Source: Artemia franciscana (Eukaryota > Arthropoda > Branchiopoda > Anostraca > Artemiidae). Taken from it: a stretch of 64,000 nt of DNA. Below are positions 35,854-47,270 of this stretch, piece by piece. The notes below the pieces were generated by a model. It made no database searches. It saw nothing but the letters and a program-made list of their open reading frames with translations, and had not been told where the DNA came from. Both the position numbers and the translations under genes were made by a program. Each line of letters starts with the position of its first letter. The stretch's first letter is position 1. Where the stretch lies: positions 46,336,214 to 46,400,213 of the forward strand of contig NC_088875.1 in NCBI RefSeq assembly GCF_032884065.1, given 5' to 3'.

Positions 35854-36260
35854 AATCAAACAGTTTGTGGTAACGAACTGAAAGTAAGGAGCGACTCGGC
35901 TCAATAGTAGCCTAACCGAAACTCTAAAAAAAACGAAACAAGGGATTTTTGATACCAATAGATACATAAAAAAATCAGCTTATTATGCTGATTACAAATA
36001 TATAAAATTCATCAAGTTTAGTGTTCCCCATCAAAAGTTATGAGCCTGAGAAAATTTGCCTGATTTTTAAAGTTTGTCCCAATTTTTGAGAAAGGCTACT
36101 GAAACAGTGTCCGTTTAATTAGTACACAAAGCTATAGCTTTAGCGTAAAGAGCAAGGTATAGAGGAGACAACCCTTTATATAGGGAATAATTACATTCGT
36201 TTTGAGCTTTAATGTTGCTCTTTACTTTCAGTTAAAAAAAACTTTTTTTTACTCATTTAT
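35854..36260 (+). repeat. Family A copy A9 (internally deleted)
   Basis: Head AATCAAACAGTTTGTGG, then CGAACTGAAAGTAAGGAGCG, which shows the head motif merging into the hairpin-arm form. The body is cut to about 400 bp. It retains the right hairpin arm (TTTAGCGTAAAGAGC) and tail. TATAGTAAGG follows the tail. Confidence 0.75.
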
Positions 36261-37902
36261 AGTAAGGTTGAGAAATAATATGGTTCCTGACTACGAAAAT
36301 TATGTCAACTACCAAGTCAAATAAAATACTTTTCCTTTACATAAATTTTATTTTTCAGATAATTTTATGTTTTTACCTGTCGGATAATCAGGCATTATTT
36401 CGCAATTTGATTACGTGTGACGGTTATTCTTTTCATTAGTAATCTTAGCGTCAAATATTGGTTGAGTGAACTGGTTTATTGACTCGGCAAAGTTAAAGCT
36501 AAATTATCGGGTATCGTAAATCTAGCGGTAGAGGATCTTAATGGCTTTCCCCTAATAATAAAATATGTTTCCCAATTAATTTAATAACTATTAATTTTGG
36601 AAGTCTTCAAGACAGAATCTTGCGCCAGAATTTTTTCGAGGTAAAGCAGGATTGATAAAAACTTATTTTATTTGATAACGCGAGTGAAAAGTGCCTAAAA
36701 TTCTCAATAATCAAGGATTTCAGGGGAGGGGTCGTTCCCCAGTCCCTATACCTTGGACATACAGCTTGACTACACTGTAGCTATAGTACGTCACCCGTCC
36801 CAGTTACACTTTTGCTTACACATCTCGAAGACCCACAACTAACGGACTTCCTAAAAGACCAGATATTTTAAAAAAATGCAAAATTCCTGCGATATTCGGA
36901 AAATTATGACAGCATTCCAGCAAAATTTTCTTTTTTTAATGAATAACAAATTAGATTATGTTTTTCTCTCAATTTCCTTGCTCGAAGTAAGCATTCCTTG
37001 CTTGAGAAGTAAGCATCAGATTTTTAATTGCTTCGCTTTACATGATATGCATTACGGCAGAAAATATGTAATTTATATACCATGGCAATGAGCTTCGCTC
37101 GGTTATTGTTATTCATTTTCCAGCGTGAAAAAACGATGTAGATAGGTCGCAACTTTAGACAATTTGCTTAGGGCTTTTTAATTTTATTTTATTAATTTAA
37201 TTTTAAATTAATTTTGGAAAAACATTTTTCATATGAATGATGTTACGAATGCCCAAACGTCCAATATATTAATGCGTTTGTTCTCTACATAGAATGAAAT
37301 AAACAGAAATTAATGGGCTTTTTTTAGAAAGAGGTGAAAAAATTACATTTTTTTCACCGAGCGAAGTCTGCTCCCATGATACAGACACGTAAAAGTGCAT
37401 TTCTTATGCCCCAACATCTGGATCTAAAAATCTATTTAATCAAAATTTAAATGTCAAAAATATTAAAACTATTCCTAACCTCGGCTGGAACTAGACGATA
37501 AAAATCACAGTGTAGAACAAAACATTTCAAGTATATTGAAAACCATAGTTATAAGAATAGGAATGATGAAATGACTAAGATACACTCAAAAATTAATAAA
37601 CTCTTGAAACAAATTCTGAAACGACTGTACATATCACAGGAATAATACCCAGCAAATTTGGGTATGGAGATCTGCGAGGCAATTACACAGAAAGTAATTA
37701 TATGGACACGTCAGCTGACGGTGTTGTTGATGACTCATTTGCGTCCTCGCAGCGGATCTGAAAGAAAGAGAATAACGATTAGTTAAGTCAGCAAGATTTA
37801 TTCAAGGCGTAACACACTTTCAAGAAAAAGGTAAGCCAGGCGGCTTACGCCATACACGCGGCTAAACAAGGCGCTCCTAGATATATACCAAAGTGGCATA
37901 TA
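36261..37902. other. Unassigned stretch
   Basis: No gene or repeat recognised. Open frames here are short and unremarkable. Confidence 0.4.
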
Positions 37903-38180
37903 ATGCTGGAAAGACTGAGATGGCTAAGACGCGTTCTGTGGGTCAAAGATGACAAAACTACCAAAGATAGTCCTTGTCGGCCAACCGTATAGGGTCAACA
38001 GAAAGAAGATCATCACCAAACAGGGTGGGGGGATTTCGTAAGGAAATATTTAAGGAAAATAAGAATTTCTTGGGTGGGTGAAAAGAGGGAGGCTTTTAAA
38101 AGATTAAGATGAATGAGGAGCATGCGTAGTTGTGCTGACCTCATGTGGCTTGATCCCGCAATGAGTTGCTAGTAGCAATA
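37903..38180 (+). pseudogene. RTE-like non-LTR element, 3' ORF fragment
   Basis: Plus frame MLERLRWLRRVLWVKDDK, then after a frame change DFVRKYLRKIRISWVGEKR, EAFKRLR and MRSCADLMWLDPAMSC. The pattern LRWLGHVLRM...RW.D.VRKDLK...W..EA..R..WR is the usual C-terminus behind the RT in RTE-type and related elements. The tail GTTGCTAGTAGCAATAG resembles the (TAG)n tail of the fragment at 44823-45130. The fragment is short, with stops and shifts. Confidence 0.65.
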
Positions 38181-38485
38181 GAAGTAGGTATAAAGTGGGC
38201 ATCTCTTCTTACGTCTTTTCACTATTGTGCAGCATACCCCGGTTAAAAATAAAAGTGGCCAAAAAAATCGAAAATCAACTAAATTTTAATAAGTAGGATC
38301 AATATTTTTTTATTGACAATACGAAGCGACATGAAGGACGAATTTAATGAAACGTAGAATGTACCCATAAGTGAAAAAAAAACTAGACACCTTCTTTGAC
38401 CTGTTAATTATCTGATACGGCAACGGTTTTCCTTTAGTTGTCAACAAATCTTTAAAAGCCTTAATACAAATCTTTATATTAAATC

Positions 38486-38489
<4 letters not shown>

Positions 38490-38569
<80 letters not shown>
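38490..38569. repeat. (TA)n(TG)n compound microsatellite
   Basis: About 55 bp of TA followed by about 24 bp of TG. Confidence 0.95.
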
Positions 38570-39204
38570 TTGGGGCACATAAAATATTACTTTATAAAGT
38601 ATATGTCAAATTACTTTCAATGAAGATTCTCTGATTTCATAATGCTGTTTCCTTAGTTTAAATTCTTTCCTCAGGAATAAGTAAGACCACTCTAGAATGT
38701 AATCCTACCTACGTAATGTCGAGACGTTCTTGGAGATTGCCAATAAATTTGTATTCAGCAAAAAAAAAAACGTATTCTTCAAACACACACACACAAACAC
38801 AAAAGAAGAAAAACAAATTAAAATTGAACATGATGAGCTTATGAATAAGATTCCAATTAAAAACACATTCCAGAATAAATAATTAGCATACCGAATCATA
38901 TGTTACATTCATAAGGAACCAGCCCCAAGGAAGGTGTGCATTAAGCTCCATGAATGACGGTACATTTTTTCTACAGCTTCCCGGAAGTAAGCATTTACGT
39001 GGTTTGAAAATGAGACATTTGAAACTAAAGCCTTGTGAGTAATTTTTTCTTCATGGCTATAATCATTTCATGGCTGGATAAACCCACAACCATTTTTAGG
39101 TTCAAACTAAAAGGTGGTCAACGCTTCATTAAATGAGCTGGAGCTATTGACGAGTACTTGTCCCCGCAGTAGCAAAATTATTGAGAATCATTTTTCTTAC
39201 TGAC
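38570..39204. other. Unassigned stretch
   Basis: A short (CA)-rich part lies near 38783-38800. No gene recognised. Confidence 0.4.
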
Positions 39205-39366
39205 CAGGGGCGGACGTAGAGCAAAATCTTAGGGTGGAGGGGCTATGTTACAAATGTGCCGAATATTGGCCAAATTGATTCGAAAAAAGAACAGTGAAAA
39301 AAGAAAAAACAGAGAAAGGGATGTTGGGGGGCCCGGGGTTCCCCCAGCCCCCTGGATCCACCAGTG
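39205..39366. mobile_element. hAT-type MITE, 162 bp
   Basis: The left end CAGGGGCGGACGTAGAGC and the right end (complement CACTGGTGGATCCAGGGGGC) are imperfect inverted repeats. The flanks TTACTGAC and TTGCTGAC form an 8-bp duplication with one mismatch. The interior is G/C-rich and non-coding. Confidence 0.65.
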
Positions 39367-41440
39367 TTGCTGACCATATTTATATGCATATGTGCGAACA
39401 TACGAACATGGGTTTTGGTCTCAAGGCAACATCAGGGGAATTTTTTCCATGGGAATTTGAAAATAAAGCCTAGCCTACATCGTTATTTATTATTCTCAAA
39501 ACAACAAACGGGGGGATTAGGAACAGATTCAGGACTTAAGTTTGGGAGAGAAGATACAACAAGAAGTCTTTTCTTCTAGACTTGATCAAACAATCTCAAG
39601 TAAAGTTATAGCCTGAACCGTTTAAATATCTTACCTTGTATTTTACTATTTTACAGAGTGTGTAAGTACCGTTTTTTTGTATTTTTTAAAACGCAATTAA
39701 GAGTTTGAAAAAAATTCAGGGAAAGGGTTCGAATAGGACAATCTTCCCTCCCTCAATATTAGGGATGTCAACACAAAAATTTAGGGGGTGGGGCACAAAA
39801 GGATATTTGTTCAATGAAGATTATTGTGAAGCAACCAAGTTTGCAAAAAAAAATAAAATCATTTCAAGGTTATTATATGAAATACATTTTTATTAATTCA
39901 TATTTTTATATTATTTATGTTATATCCTTGATGTTTAATTTATTGTATATTATATATTTCAATATATTTGTTGTTTCCACAAAAACAAATATATTAAGAG
40001 ATTGCTCGGTCGTCTTATTTGATTCTCAAGGTCTGTATATTCGCTTCCCGTCAAAGAGCGGTTCAGAGTTATCAGTTGTTCAGGATTTAAATTGGGCTCA
40101 GGTAGTTATTTCCTAATTATAAGAACATATTAAACATAAATCAAAATGGAGCTTAAAATATTCAAGAAAAGCTTTTTATAAAATATTCCCAAGCAAAGGC
40201 ATTCTTTACTTGTTTTAAGAGTTTCAAAATATTCAGAGGGAACTTACTTTACATATCATTTGGCTTGATAAACTAATAATCCGGGGCGTAATTTCGTCAA
40301 ATCCCTGGAGGTGAGGGTGTTGAATTTGAAAACGACCAATGAATTTGAGCCGTATAATGCCAAAGAGGCAAAGGTATACTAAAGAAAACTGACATGTTTC
40401 TGGGGTACTTGAATTATGTCAGCCTCTCTTAGTTTTGACGAGATTTTCCATGACGCTAAATTTCAGCCGATAAGGGGAGAGTTACCTCCTACCCTATAGC
40501 AAATTACATCCCTGCTAATAATTAGTTCAAGACCTTGCTCAACGCATCTTTATACGGCTGAGAAGGAACCCCCACAGAAAAACTCAGGTAAAAGAAACTT
40601 ATTTAGAATTTCAGATCCCAACCACCCTAAAAGTATAAATTTGTACCTTTTTTTTACATAGTTCTCTAAAAAGAAGAAGATATTTGATACTAATCGTGCA
40701 ATAATATCTTAGGGCAATAAGAAAGCTCGTAAGCTTCAATAGAAGGTCACTTAAATGAAACAATACATTGTGTTTTTTTTTCAAGAAATCTATAAAAGTA
40801 TTTTATCTCAAATTACGAATTTCTTAGTTGCTATTTTTTCGACTCTAGGTCTTGAAAACACAATCTCAAGGACTTAGCTAGTATTTTAAAAGGTACTGAA
40901 AGAAACACTCAGTTCATAGCATAAAAACAAGAGAGACAAGTAATTGAGAAACGGGTAAGATTCTTATTACAGAGTTAAGAAATTCTCTCAAACTATTGAA
41001 GGTGCATTAAAAAAAGAGTTTCAATTTTTATTCTTAACTGCTCGCCAAAGTTAGTCGTACCAAGTCGAAATGCGGCCCTTGGAAAAACCATATTAGAACA
41101 AAAATTGTGGGGGAATCCAACTTTTTACAAAATATAATATTTTTTAAATGTTATAAAATCCATGCAATCTTTGAAGTCTTAAAGATAAGGAGAGAAAATA
41201 TATTAGAGCTTAAAAACACTTCCTATGTACTAAGCCTAGGCTAGTTTAGGCTTTGGAATCATAGTTTAAACTTTAATCACTTAAGTCCTCCCTGGAGTAT
41301 GTTTTTGAACCTAGATTCATTAGACCTACAGAAAGTTTTTTTCTTTTCTACTTTCAAAGATGGCAAAAAGTAGGTTGTCTAGAATTTTACCTCAAACTTT
41401 TTTTGTTTATTTCCAGTCTTCTAAAGAGGGAAAAGTAAAC
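39367..41440. other. Unassigned AT-rich stretch with repeat R2
   Basis: Repeat R2 copy 2 lies at about 40285-40510. No exon was found that I can link to the Id-like gene, though its second exon should lie in this direction. Confidence 0.4.
40285..40510 (+). repeat. Interspersed repeat R2, copy 2
   Basis: Diverged copy of 22725-22985, with GTATACTAAAGAAAACTGAC, CTTGAATTATGTCAGCCTC and CCTATAGCAAATTACATCC. Confidence 0.7.
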
Positions 41441-41848
41441 AGGTAAATTTTTCGCAGTTCATTTTGGACATACCACAGTTCATAGGTGGACATACCACGG
41501 ATGCCTTTTTGTTCTTTACGAATATAATAATCGCTTCTGTCACAAATTCAAATTTAGACACTTTTTGAGCTCTTGAAAATGAACAAAATATGGGGTAGGC
41601 TATAAAAAGGCTTAAAACATTGGTCTCAAACTTACTGTTTCATTATAAATCCATTATTTCGTCGTTTTCGACAAAATAATACTAAGTTTTCTCAGGGCCA
41701 AAACTATTTATAGTTAAAAAAATGCTCGAATTTGAATTTGCGATAGGAGCGATTATTACATTCGTAAAGAACATAAAAAAAAGGCATCGAGTGGTATGTT
41801 CATTTTATTGGCAATTTAATAATAAGAACTGCGAAAAATTTACCTATT
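41441..41848. repeat. Foldback element downstream of the Id-like exon
   Basis: AGGTAAATTTTTCGCAGTTC at the left is inverted at the right (GAACTGCGAAAAATTTACCT). The arms extend about 130-150 bp, including GACATACCAC, GATGCC, TTGTTCTTTACGAATATAAT and CAAATTCAAATTT. The left arm has an extra copy of GACATACCAC. No clear target duplication. It probably lies in the intron of the gene on the minus strand. Confidence 0.7.
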
Positions 41849-41851
41849 AAC

Positions 41852-41990
41852 AAATGAACTAACATCATTTTTATACAATCCTAATAAGGGGGCTCAATGC
41901 CAGAATAGCCTCTCACTCAATTGGACTATCTGTCTTGGCTTTTCCTACAATTAGCCATGGCTTGATGCCCACAACTATTCACTTTTAATT
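41852..41990 (+). repeat. Interspersed repeat R1, copy 2
   Basis: Homologue of 10897-11035 and directly adjacent to the foldback element. Confidence 0.75.
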
Positions 41991-42066
41991 TAAATCTTAA
42001 TCAATCAATCGGCCTCCTATGGGCAAATGCTGAAACAAGGTAACGGAGATAAGAATTTAAACGTAC

Positions 42067-42390
42067 CTCATTAATAGCTACATCTTTGCTATCTTCACTC
42101 CTGCTTAAATTTCCGTTCCCTAGTTCCATTAGAACATCAGAATTTTCTTTTCCGTCACTAGGGAAACATCCTCTAAATGCCGGATTTTTCGTTTCCAACA
42201 TCCATTGTAAATCACTTATATAATTAATAGCATTCTGAATTAACTCAAGTTCAGTCACTTTCCTATTCTTCGGCAATGGTACTAATTTCTTCAATTTGGT
42301 AAGGTATCTTTTTTCACGAACTCTCTCATAGGCTTTTGTTGATCTGACAACAAGATTTAAATCCTCAACAAGTGTAGCCGCCTTAACCAT
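42067..42390 (-). CDS. emc: Id/extramacrochaetae-like helix-loop-helix protein, first coding exon
   Basis: 108 codons from ATG 42390 (context AAAGATGG) to a strong donor-like GAG|GTACGT at 42067/42066, in phase 0. Reading through the donor gives 129 residues to a stop at 42001. The protein has a helix-loop-helix at about residues 28-66: YLTKLKKLVPLPKNRKVTEL, then IQNAINYISDLQWMLE. LVP-PKNRK, the EL-IQ start of helix 2 and YI-DLQ--LE are hallmarks of Id/Emc proteins. These lack a DNA-binding basic region and block bHLH activators by heterodimerising. Id-type genes usually have an intron just after this region, which fits the donor. The loop seems one residue short, and Asn replaces the usual Asp of helix 2, so a diverged paralog is possible. 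The promoter lies directly upstream. Confidence 0.75.
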
Positions 42391-42421
42391 CTTTACTCAA
42401 CTAGCTTTGATACACAACTAA

Positions 42422-42481
42422 TACTGAAACACGGAGGTCCTGTCCAATTTATACTAGCGCGGTCTGAACATCTCAGCCAAT
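42422..42481 (-). promoter_or_regulatory. TATA/initiator promoter of the Id/emc-like gene
   Basis: On the minus strand TATAAAT lies at 42453-42447 and an arthropod-type initiator TCAGTA at 42427-42422. The A of the initiator (42425) is 28 bp below the first T of the TATA box, as expected for a real core promoter. An inverted CCAAT box (ATTGG, 42481-42477) lies about 55 bp upstream of the start. The implied 5' UTR is only about 35 nt. No clear downstream promoter element. Confidence 0.65.
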
Positions 42482-44822
42482 CAGCGTATAGAAATACAGA
42501 TGTTTAACATCCTTGGAATGCACATGTTTTGCTGTTAATTAGATTGCAAATTTACTTCCTGACGTAGTTAACGTGGATAATTCCTGTCTTTTTCTGAATG
42601 AGTTTCTTCTATATGATTGACAGCTGTAGAAAATGCTAAAGGAGTATGAATTTAAACCGCAAAAGGCACAATTTGTTATTTCACAACAGGAAATCCCCAA
42701 AAATGTGACTAAGTAAAATGTAACGTAGTTCTGATTAAGCTTGAACTAACTGAAATCTGTTCGGTAATTTTCAAGTTAATTGTGCCGTTAGTAAGGAAAC
42801 TTTATACAAGTCAAGAATTGGGGTTGTTTTGTTGGTAACATGTTAAGAAAACAGTTCTTGCTTCATAATATGCACGTAAGATAATTGTACTTATTACATT
42901 TTGGCTGATAAGTTTCTTGATATGTAACCTCACATCTCAGAATCCAAGCACTCCTGAAACAAATTTTTATGTCAGATTAAATACTCGCGAGGGAGTTAAT
43001 TTTGGCGAGGGTGCTGATTTCAAAACAGACAAGTTGAATTTAAAAGTATGAAAATTTTCGTGGGTGACTGGACTCAATCTACGTGCGTGCCTTTTGGGAA
43101 TCCTGACCATAAGGGTCTGAGAGCTTTTATTTTTTTAGTTAGGGTGGTTGCTACCAGGGAGGTTTATAAAGAGGTTATTAGGTTTATAAGGGAGGAGGGG
43201 AGAGAAAAATGTATTTTCTAATATCTAGTGAGGTGGGATGTCAAATTTGTTGCTTTTTCAATATTTTTAATCAAAATACCAAAAAATCCATTGAAAATAT
43301 CCCAGAAAATTATTTTCAAAATCTAGGGGGCACATGTTTTTCACATTGATGTAATCCAACTTTAGTGTCCTAAAATGACAAAAAAAGGTGGAGTATGTAG
43401 GCACGATGTATAGGATGAAGGAGAACCCTGCCAATGAGTCTTGCAAGTCGGCAGTGCCATTACTAAGAAGTCCAGACGTGTAGTACCCCTTTAAATATTT
43501 TAAACTCGTTACCCCCTAGAAGAACATTAAAGCAAGGGCACCAATTCACACAAAAATAAGGGAAAAAGGCCCTTTTTCAATTTTAAATGAAAATACAGGA
43601 AAAATTATTTTACAAAATCTTAGGGGGGAAGATTTTCCGATTTTTTTAATGATAATAACAGAACAGTTTTTTTATTCAAAACCATGGAGGAAAATAAAAT
43701 CTAGGGGGAAACACACGCTGACTCACTTAGAGCAGTTCCTAGGGCTGGTGGTACCAAGAAGAAAATTAATTACAACATCCCTTTTTCAGACTCAAATATA
43801 AGAAAAACTAGCCGAATCAAAGTGACAAATTTGATTAAAGTGAAGAACCTCCCATCCACAGTGACCCCCCATCTGCAGCACCAGGGGCAGCTGATCCGGT
43901 TTCCCCCTACCCAGGAACAGCTCCGGCCCCACCCCAATTGGTAACCCTCCCACTTAGATTAAGCGAATTTTAATCTAAGTGTTGACCAGTAAATGTTTCC
44001 CTCTTCCCCCTCGATGGTCTGTTTGCGATAAACCACAGGTTATTTTCCCACTCGTCATCGATATTTTAACAAAAAATTGGTATTAATAAAAAAAAAAGAA
44101 TTTCTAAGGAAAAATTTGCTTTTACCACACAAAACATAGAATGTATTAGGTAGTAAAGAACAAACTAGCATTTTAAAGCCGAAGATACTTAAATTTTAAG
44201 TAGTAAGTTCAACCCTTCTTAGGGTCATCAATGGACCCTCGTAAATGTCTTTTATGCACAGAGAAAAGGCAATTAATGTCGGGGTAAATTCAACATCAAC
44301 ATCGTATCAAATTTAAATTAAAAATTTAACAACTAAATTCAACAAATTTAAATCAAATTTAATACCGTATTTTGCGCCACCCAAAATGTTTAATTATTCC
44401 AGTTCAGATGTATGCAATGACTATGATAAAAACTTATTTTGTAGGTAAAAAATTTAACCACCTCTTTGGTAGATAGGCAACAGTTTATTTTTAAGGGAGG
44501 GGGGGGGGTTAGGGAGGAAATCTCAAAAACAGTTGGGCTGACAAGATTTAAACAGTAACGGTTTTAGGCCTCTTAATCCAGGGGGGCAAGGTTGGTCTAT
44601 ACCATAGGAGTGTAAGAATTTACAATACAAGGAATTTAGTGTCAGATGCCAGAAACATTGGGGGAGGGGGGTGGAAGGTACCTGCTCAAATGCCCAGGCC
44701 TAAAACCGCCAACGGATTTAAGGGTTGTAGCATAAAATTTTGCAAAATAGGGCAGACCTCTATCTAAACACTACATACAAGTTTGTAATTTCTCTCAAAA
44801 GGTGACTAACCAAGCTCCATAG
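42482..44822. other. Upstream flank of the Id/emc-like gene, unassigned
   Basis: No ORF recognised. CAGTTCTTGCTTCATAATATG near 42850 matches a stretch inside the MITE at about 6525. At about 43736-43918 AGAGCAGTTCCTAGG and CCAGGAACAGCTC look like decayed hAT-type ends, without a clear target duplication. Enhancers of the gene could lie here but cannot be seen. Confidence 0.4.
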
Positions 44823-45130
44823 GTATTTACTACTATTACTGCTACTACTACTACTACTACTACTACTAATACTGCTACGACTACTGCTACTACTATTACT
44901 ACTACTGCTACTACTACTAGTACTGCTTCTGCTACTACTAACAATAAATCACTGCAGCATCAAACCGCCTGAAGCCAACATAGCTGGGCATGTTCCTCCT
45001 CCACCCTGATCTATTCGAAGCTTCCCTTTTTAAACCCTACCAACAGTTTCCAAATTCCTTTAAATCTTTTCTTCTGACGTCTTTCCACTCTCTTCGGGAT
45101 GGAATGAGGAATGCTTTCCGTTTGGCCCTA
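44823..45130 (-). pseudogene. RTE-like non-LTR element 3' end with (TAG)n tail
   Basis: The minus strand reads RREWKDVRRKDLKEFGNCW, stop, GLKREASNRSGWRRNMPSYV and GFRRFDAAVIYC before running into (TAG)n, seen on the plus strand as (CTA)n at 44823-44945. This is the same C-terminal pattern as at 37903-38180. The triplet microsatellite is therefore best read as the element's own 3' tail. The open plus-strand frame here (44990-45421) is an antisense artefact. Confidence 0.65.
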
Positions 45131-45369
45131 GATGGTTATCCGTGGGTTGATCTTAGGAGGTTGTCATCCTTTATCTGCATAATATTAGCCAATCTCGACA
45201 TTTCTCACAATATAGCCCTAGAAAGAGGAATAGAACCACATTTTTCGTACGACTTACCTAAAATAATCCTTGTGAAATTCCACTGGAAAATATCGAACAA
45301 ATCCTCCTCCCTTTTTCCCCAGTGCCTTCGTTTCGGAGCCATACTTGACAACTGTAGATTCCAATATTT

Positions 45370-45726
45370 GGTACTTCTGTATTATAGCCATTGCACTCAA
45401 GATCATGTATCGCAAATATGAGACTATAACCGGTTTTCATGGTCTTTATACCAGACAATTTTAGCTTTGGCTTGGTGGGAAACTACATTGTAGCTATATG
45501 TTAATTAAATATTTAGTTGGTATTTTGGTTAGATTAGGTTATGTTACGTATTCAATACAATGCGGTCTGGGCGCCCCCCCCCCCTTCCATAGTTATTTGT
45601 TGTAGTTTTCATAATTTTGTTGATAAAGTATTATATTTTCGTCATATTTTGTTTTATTTCATTAGCATTAACCAAACTTCCCTTCTCGACAGAACTTGAG
45701 TGTAGTGGCTATAAGACACAAGTACC
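45370..45726. mobile_element. Merlin-type MITE, 357 bp
   Basis: The left end GGTACTTCTGTATTATAGCC and the right end (complement GGTACTTGTGTCTTATAGCC) match over about 33 bp and continue to CACTCAAG. The flanks CAATATTT and CAATATTC form an 8-bp duplication. The interior near 45640-45690 (TTTTATTTCATTAGCATTAA) matches the 3' part of the Merlin element at 33761. Confidence 0.8.
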
Positions 45727-45734
45727 CAATATTC

Positions 45735-46843
45735 TAATCTTGGTAAGCAGAATTATCTTTCTGTTCTTCCAAAAATTTTTCCACTGTAAAAAAAACCCTA
45801 GGCCATGACTATTCTACTTTTAACATCTTTGCTAAATCCACCATCTTTACTACTAACACTACTCACGCAAGAGACCCTATCCACTTATCGATCTTCTCCT
45901 TACCAAACATCACATCTTCACCTTCATTTATTTCCTGTCCAAGCGCGGTTAAGCGATTTATTCTTCGTAATAGTAAATTTTCAAACCTGTTATTGCGCCT
46001 GGAACTCTCAAAAAAACAAAAACAAATTCATTTTGCTATATTTTTTTTATCGAGAATACTCAGATCGTCAGGGGACTTATAGTAAATGATGGGTTCAGGT
46101 ATCTAAAGTAACATTCGGGGCTATAATAAATAAAAACGAACATTTTTTTTGGTGCGCCAGATCCAAATGCTCCCTGTTGAAGGACACACACCTAGTGATT
46201 CAACTAAGAATCTAAATCGCGGCAATTTAGGATAGATGGGGTAATTATTCCTTACCGTGCGGAATTGACAGAAAAAAAAATCAGTGTTTTTTTTTTTACC
46301 TGTCACTATCAGGAATTCTGACAAAAATCCACTTTATTTTCCTTTTTTCTAGTCTTTTTTTGCGATAACAACTTGAATGATACATTCCTAATATAATTTT
46401 AGTGTTTGACTTTTGTGAAAGATGTCTCTGTTAGCAGATTTTCGGTTCCAGTGGCTGCTCATTAACAAATCCCGTTCTAGAAGCATGACGATCCCCTTTT
46501 CTAAGGCTTAATAACCAGGGAAGCTGTCCTGTATTTCCCTGGTATAGTCTCAATTCGCCAGCACGTTACACATTATATTAAAACTAAAAGAAGAAGAAAA
46601 AGAAAAATTTAAAGGAACGTTCTAGGTTCATCCACGAGGGCGTCTTTAAAAAAAATATCAGAAACTAAATTTTAAATACTCCTTGGAAAAAAATATGGGT
46701 GGCTTAGCTTTTCAGGTAACCACAAACAGGGTGATTTACAATAACAAATTATGTAAAGAACGTTATTTAGTTACTGTCTTAATTAAATTTTGCAAGTAAT
46801 AGGGGGAAACTGTGGGTGCCTTGAACGGTCATTGGCAAGAACT
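45735..46843. other. Unassigned stretch
   Basis: No gene recognised. A plus frame at 45805-46089 has no conserved motif and is probably random. Confidence 0.4.
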
Positions 46844-47000
46844 AATAATATTAAACTTAACATTTGATATATAATAACATTAATTGTGAAAGATGTTTTC
46901 AGTGTTGTAACAAGTACAAAAGATGATTTTGTTCGTTCTAACCTTGATTTTCATAGTCATTGCAAGTTTTAAGATTTATTTTTTCATTTATACCAGTACC
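46844..47000. repeat. Left copy of long direct repeat flanking the non-LTR element
   Basis: 157 bp, nearly identical to 51111-51277. It contains TTAAACTTAACATTTGATAT, GTTGTAACAAGTACAAAAG and ATTTTCATAGTCATTGCAAG and ends CAGTACC exactly where element sequence starts. Read as a long target-site duplication. Confidence 0.7.
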
Positions 47001-47270
47001 AGAACTAATCTTATTTGAGAGTTCGCTTGGTAAACTCCTTATTTTGGATATAACCTATTAATACAGTGAGCTCAAGCTGGTCTGATTTCCCTATAGACAT
47101 TTATTGAAACATCATTCATAATCGGATTATTTTCATTTGTTGGCTAATTGATAGTTTTGGTATTTGAGTGCAAATTCCCTTGGGACTTAGTGATTTATTA
47201 AGCAAAGAGATTTTCGTACAAGGACTTAAGAACTTGAATATATTTCAATGACATATTATCTGCAATAGCC

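Noticed and set aside
43736..43918. Fourth hAT-type MITE
   Set aside because: The ends are only loosely complementary and no 8-bp duplication was found.
44990..45421. 143-codon plus-strand ORF
   Set aside because: It lies antisense to the RTE-like C-terminus and crosses into the Merlin-type MITE end.
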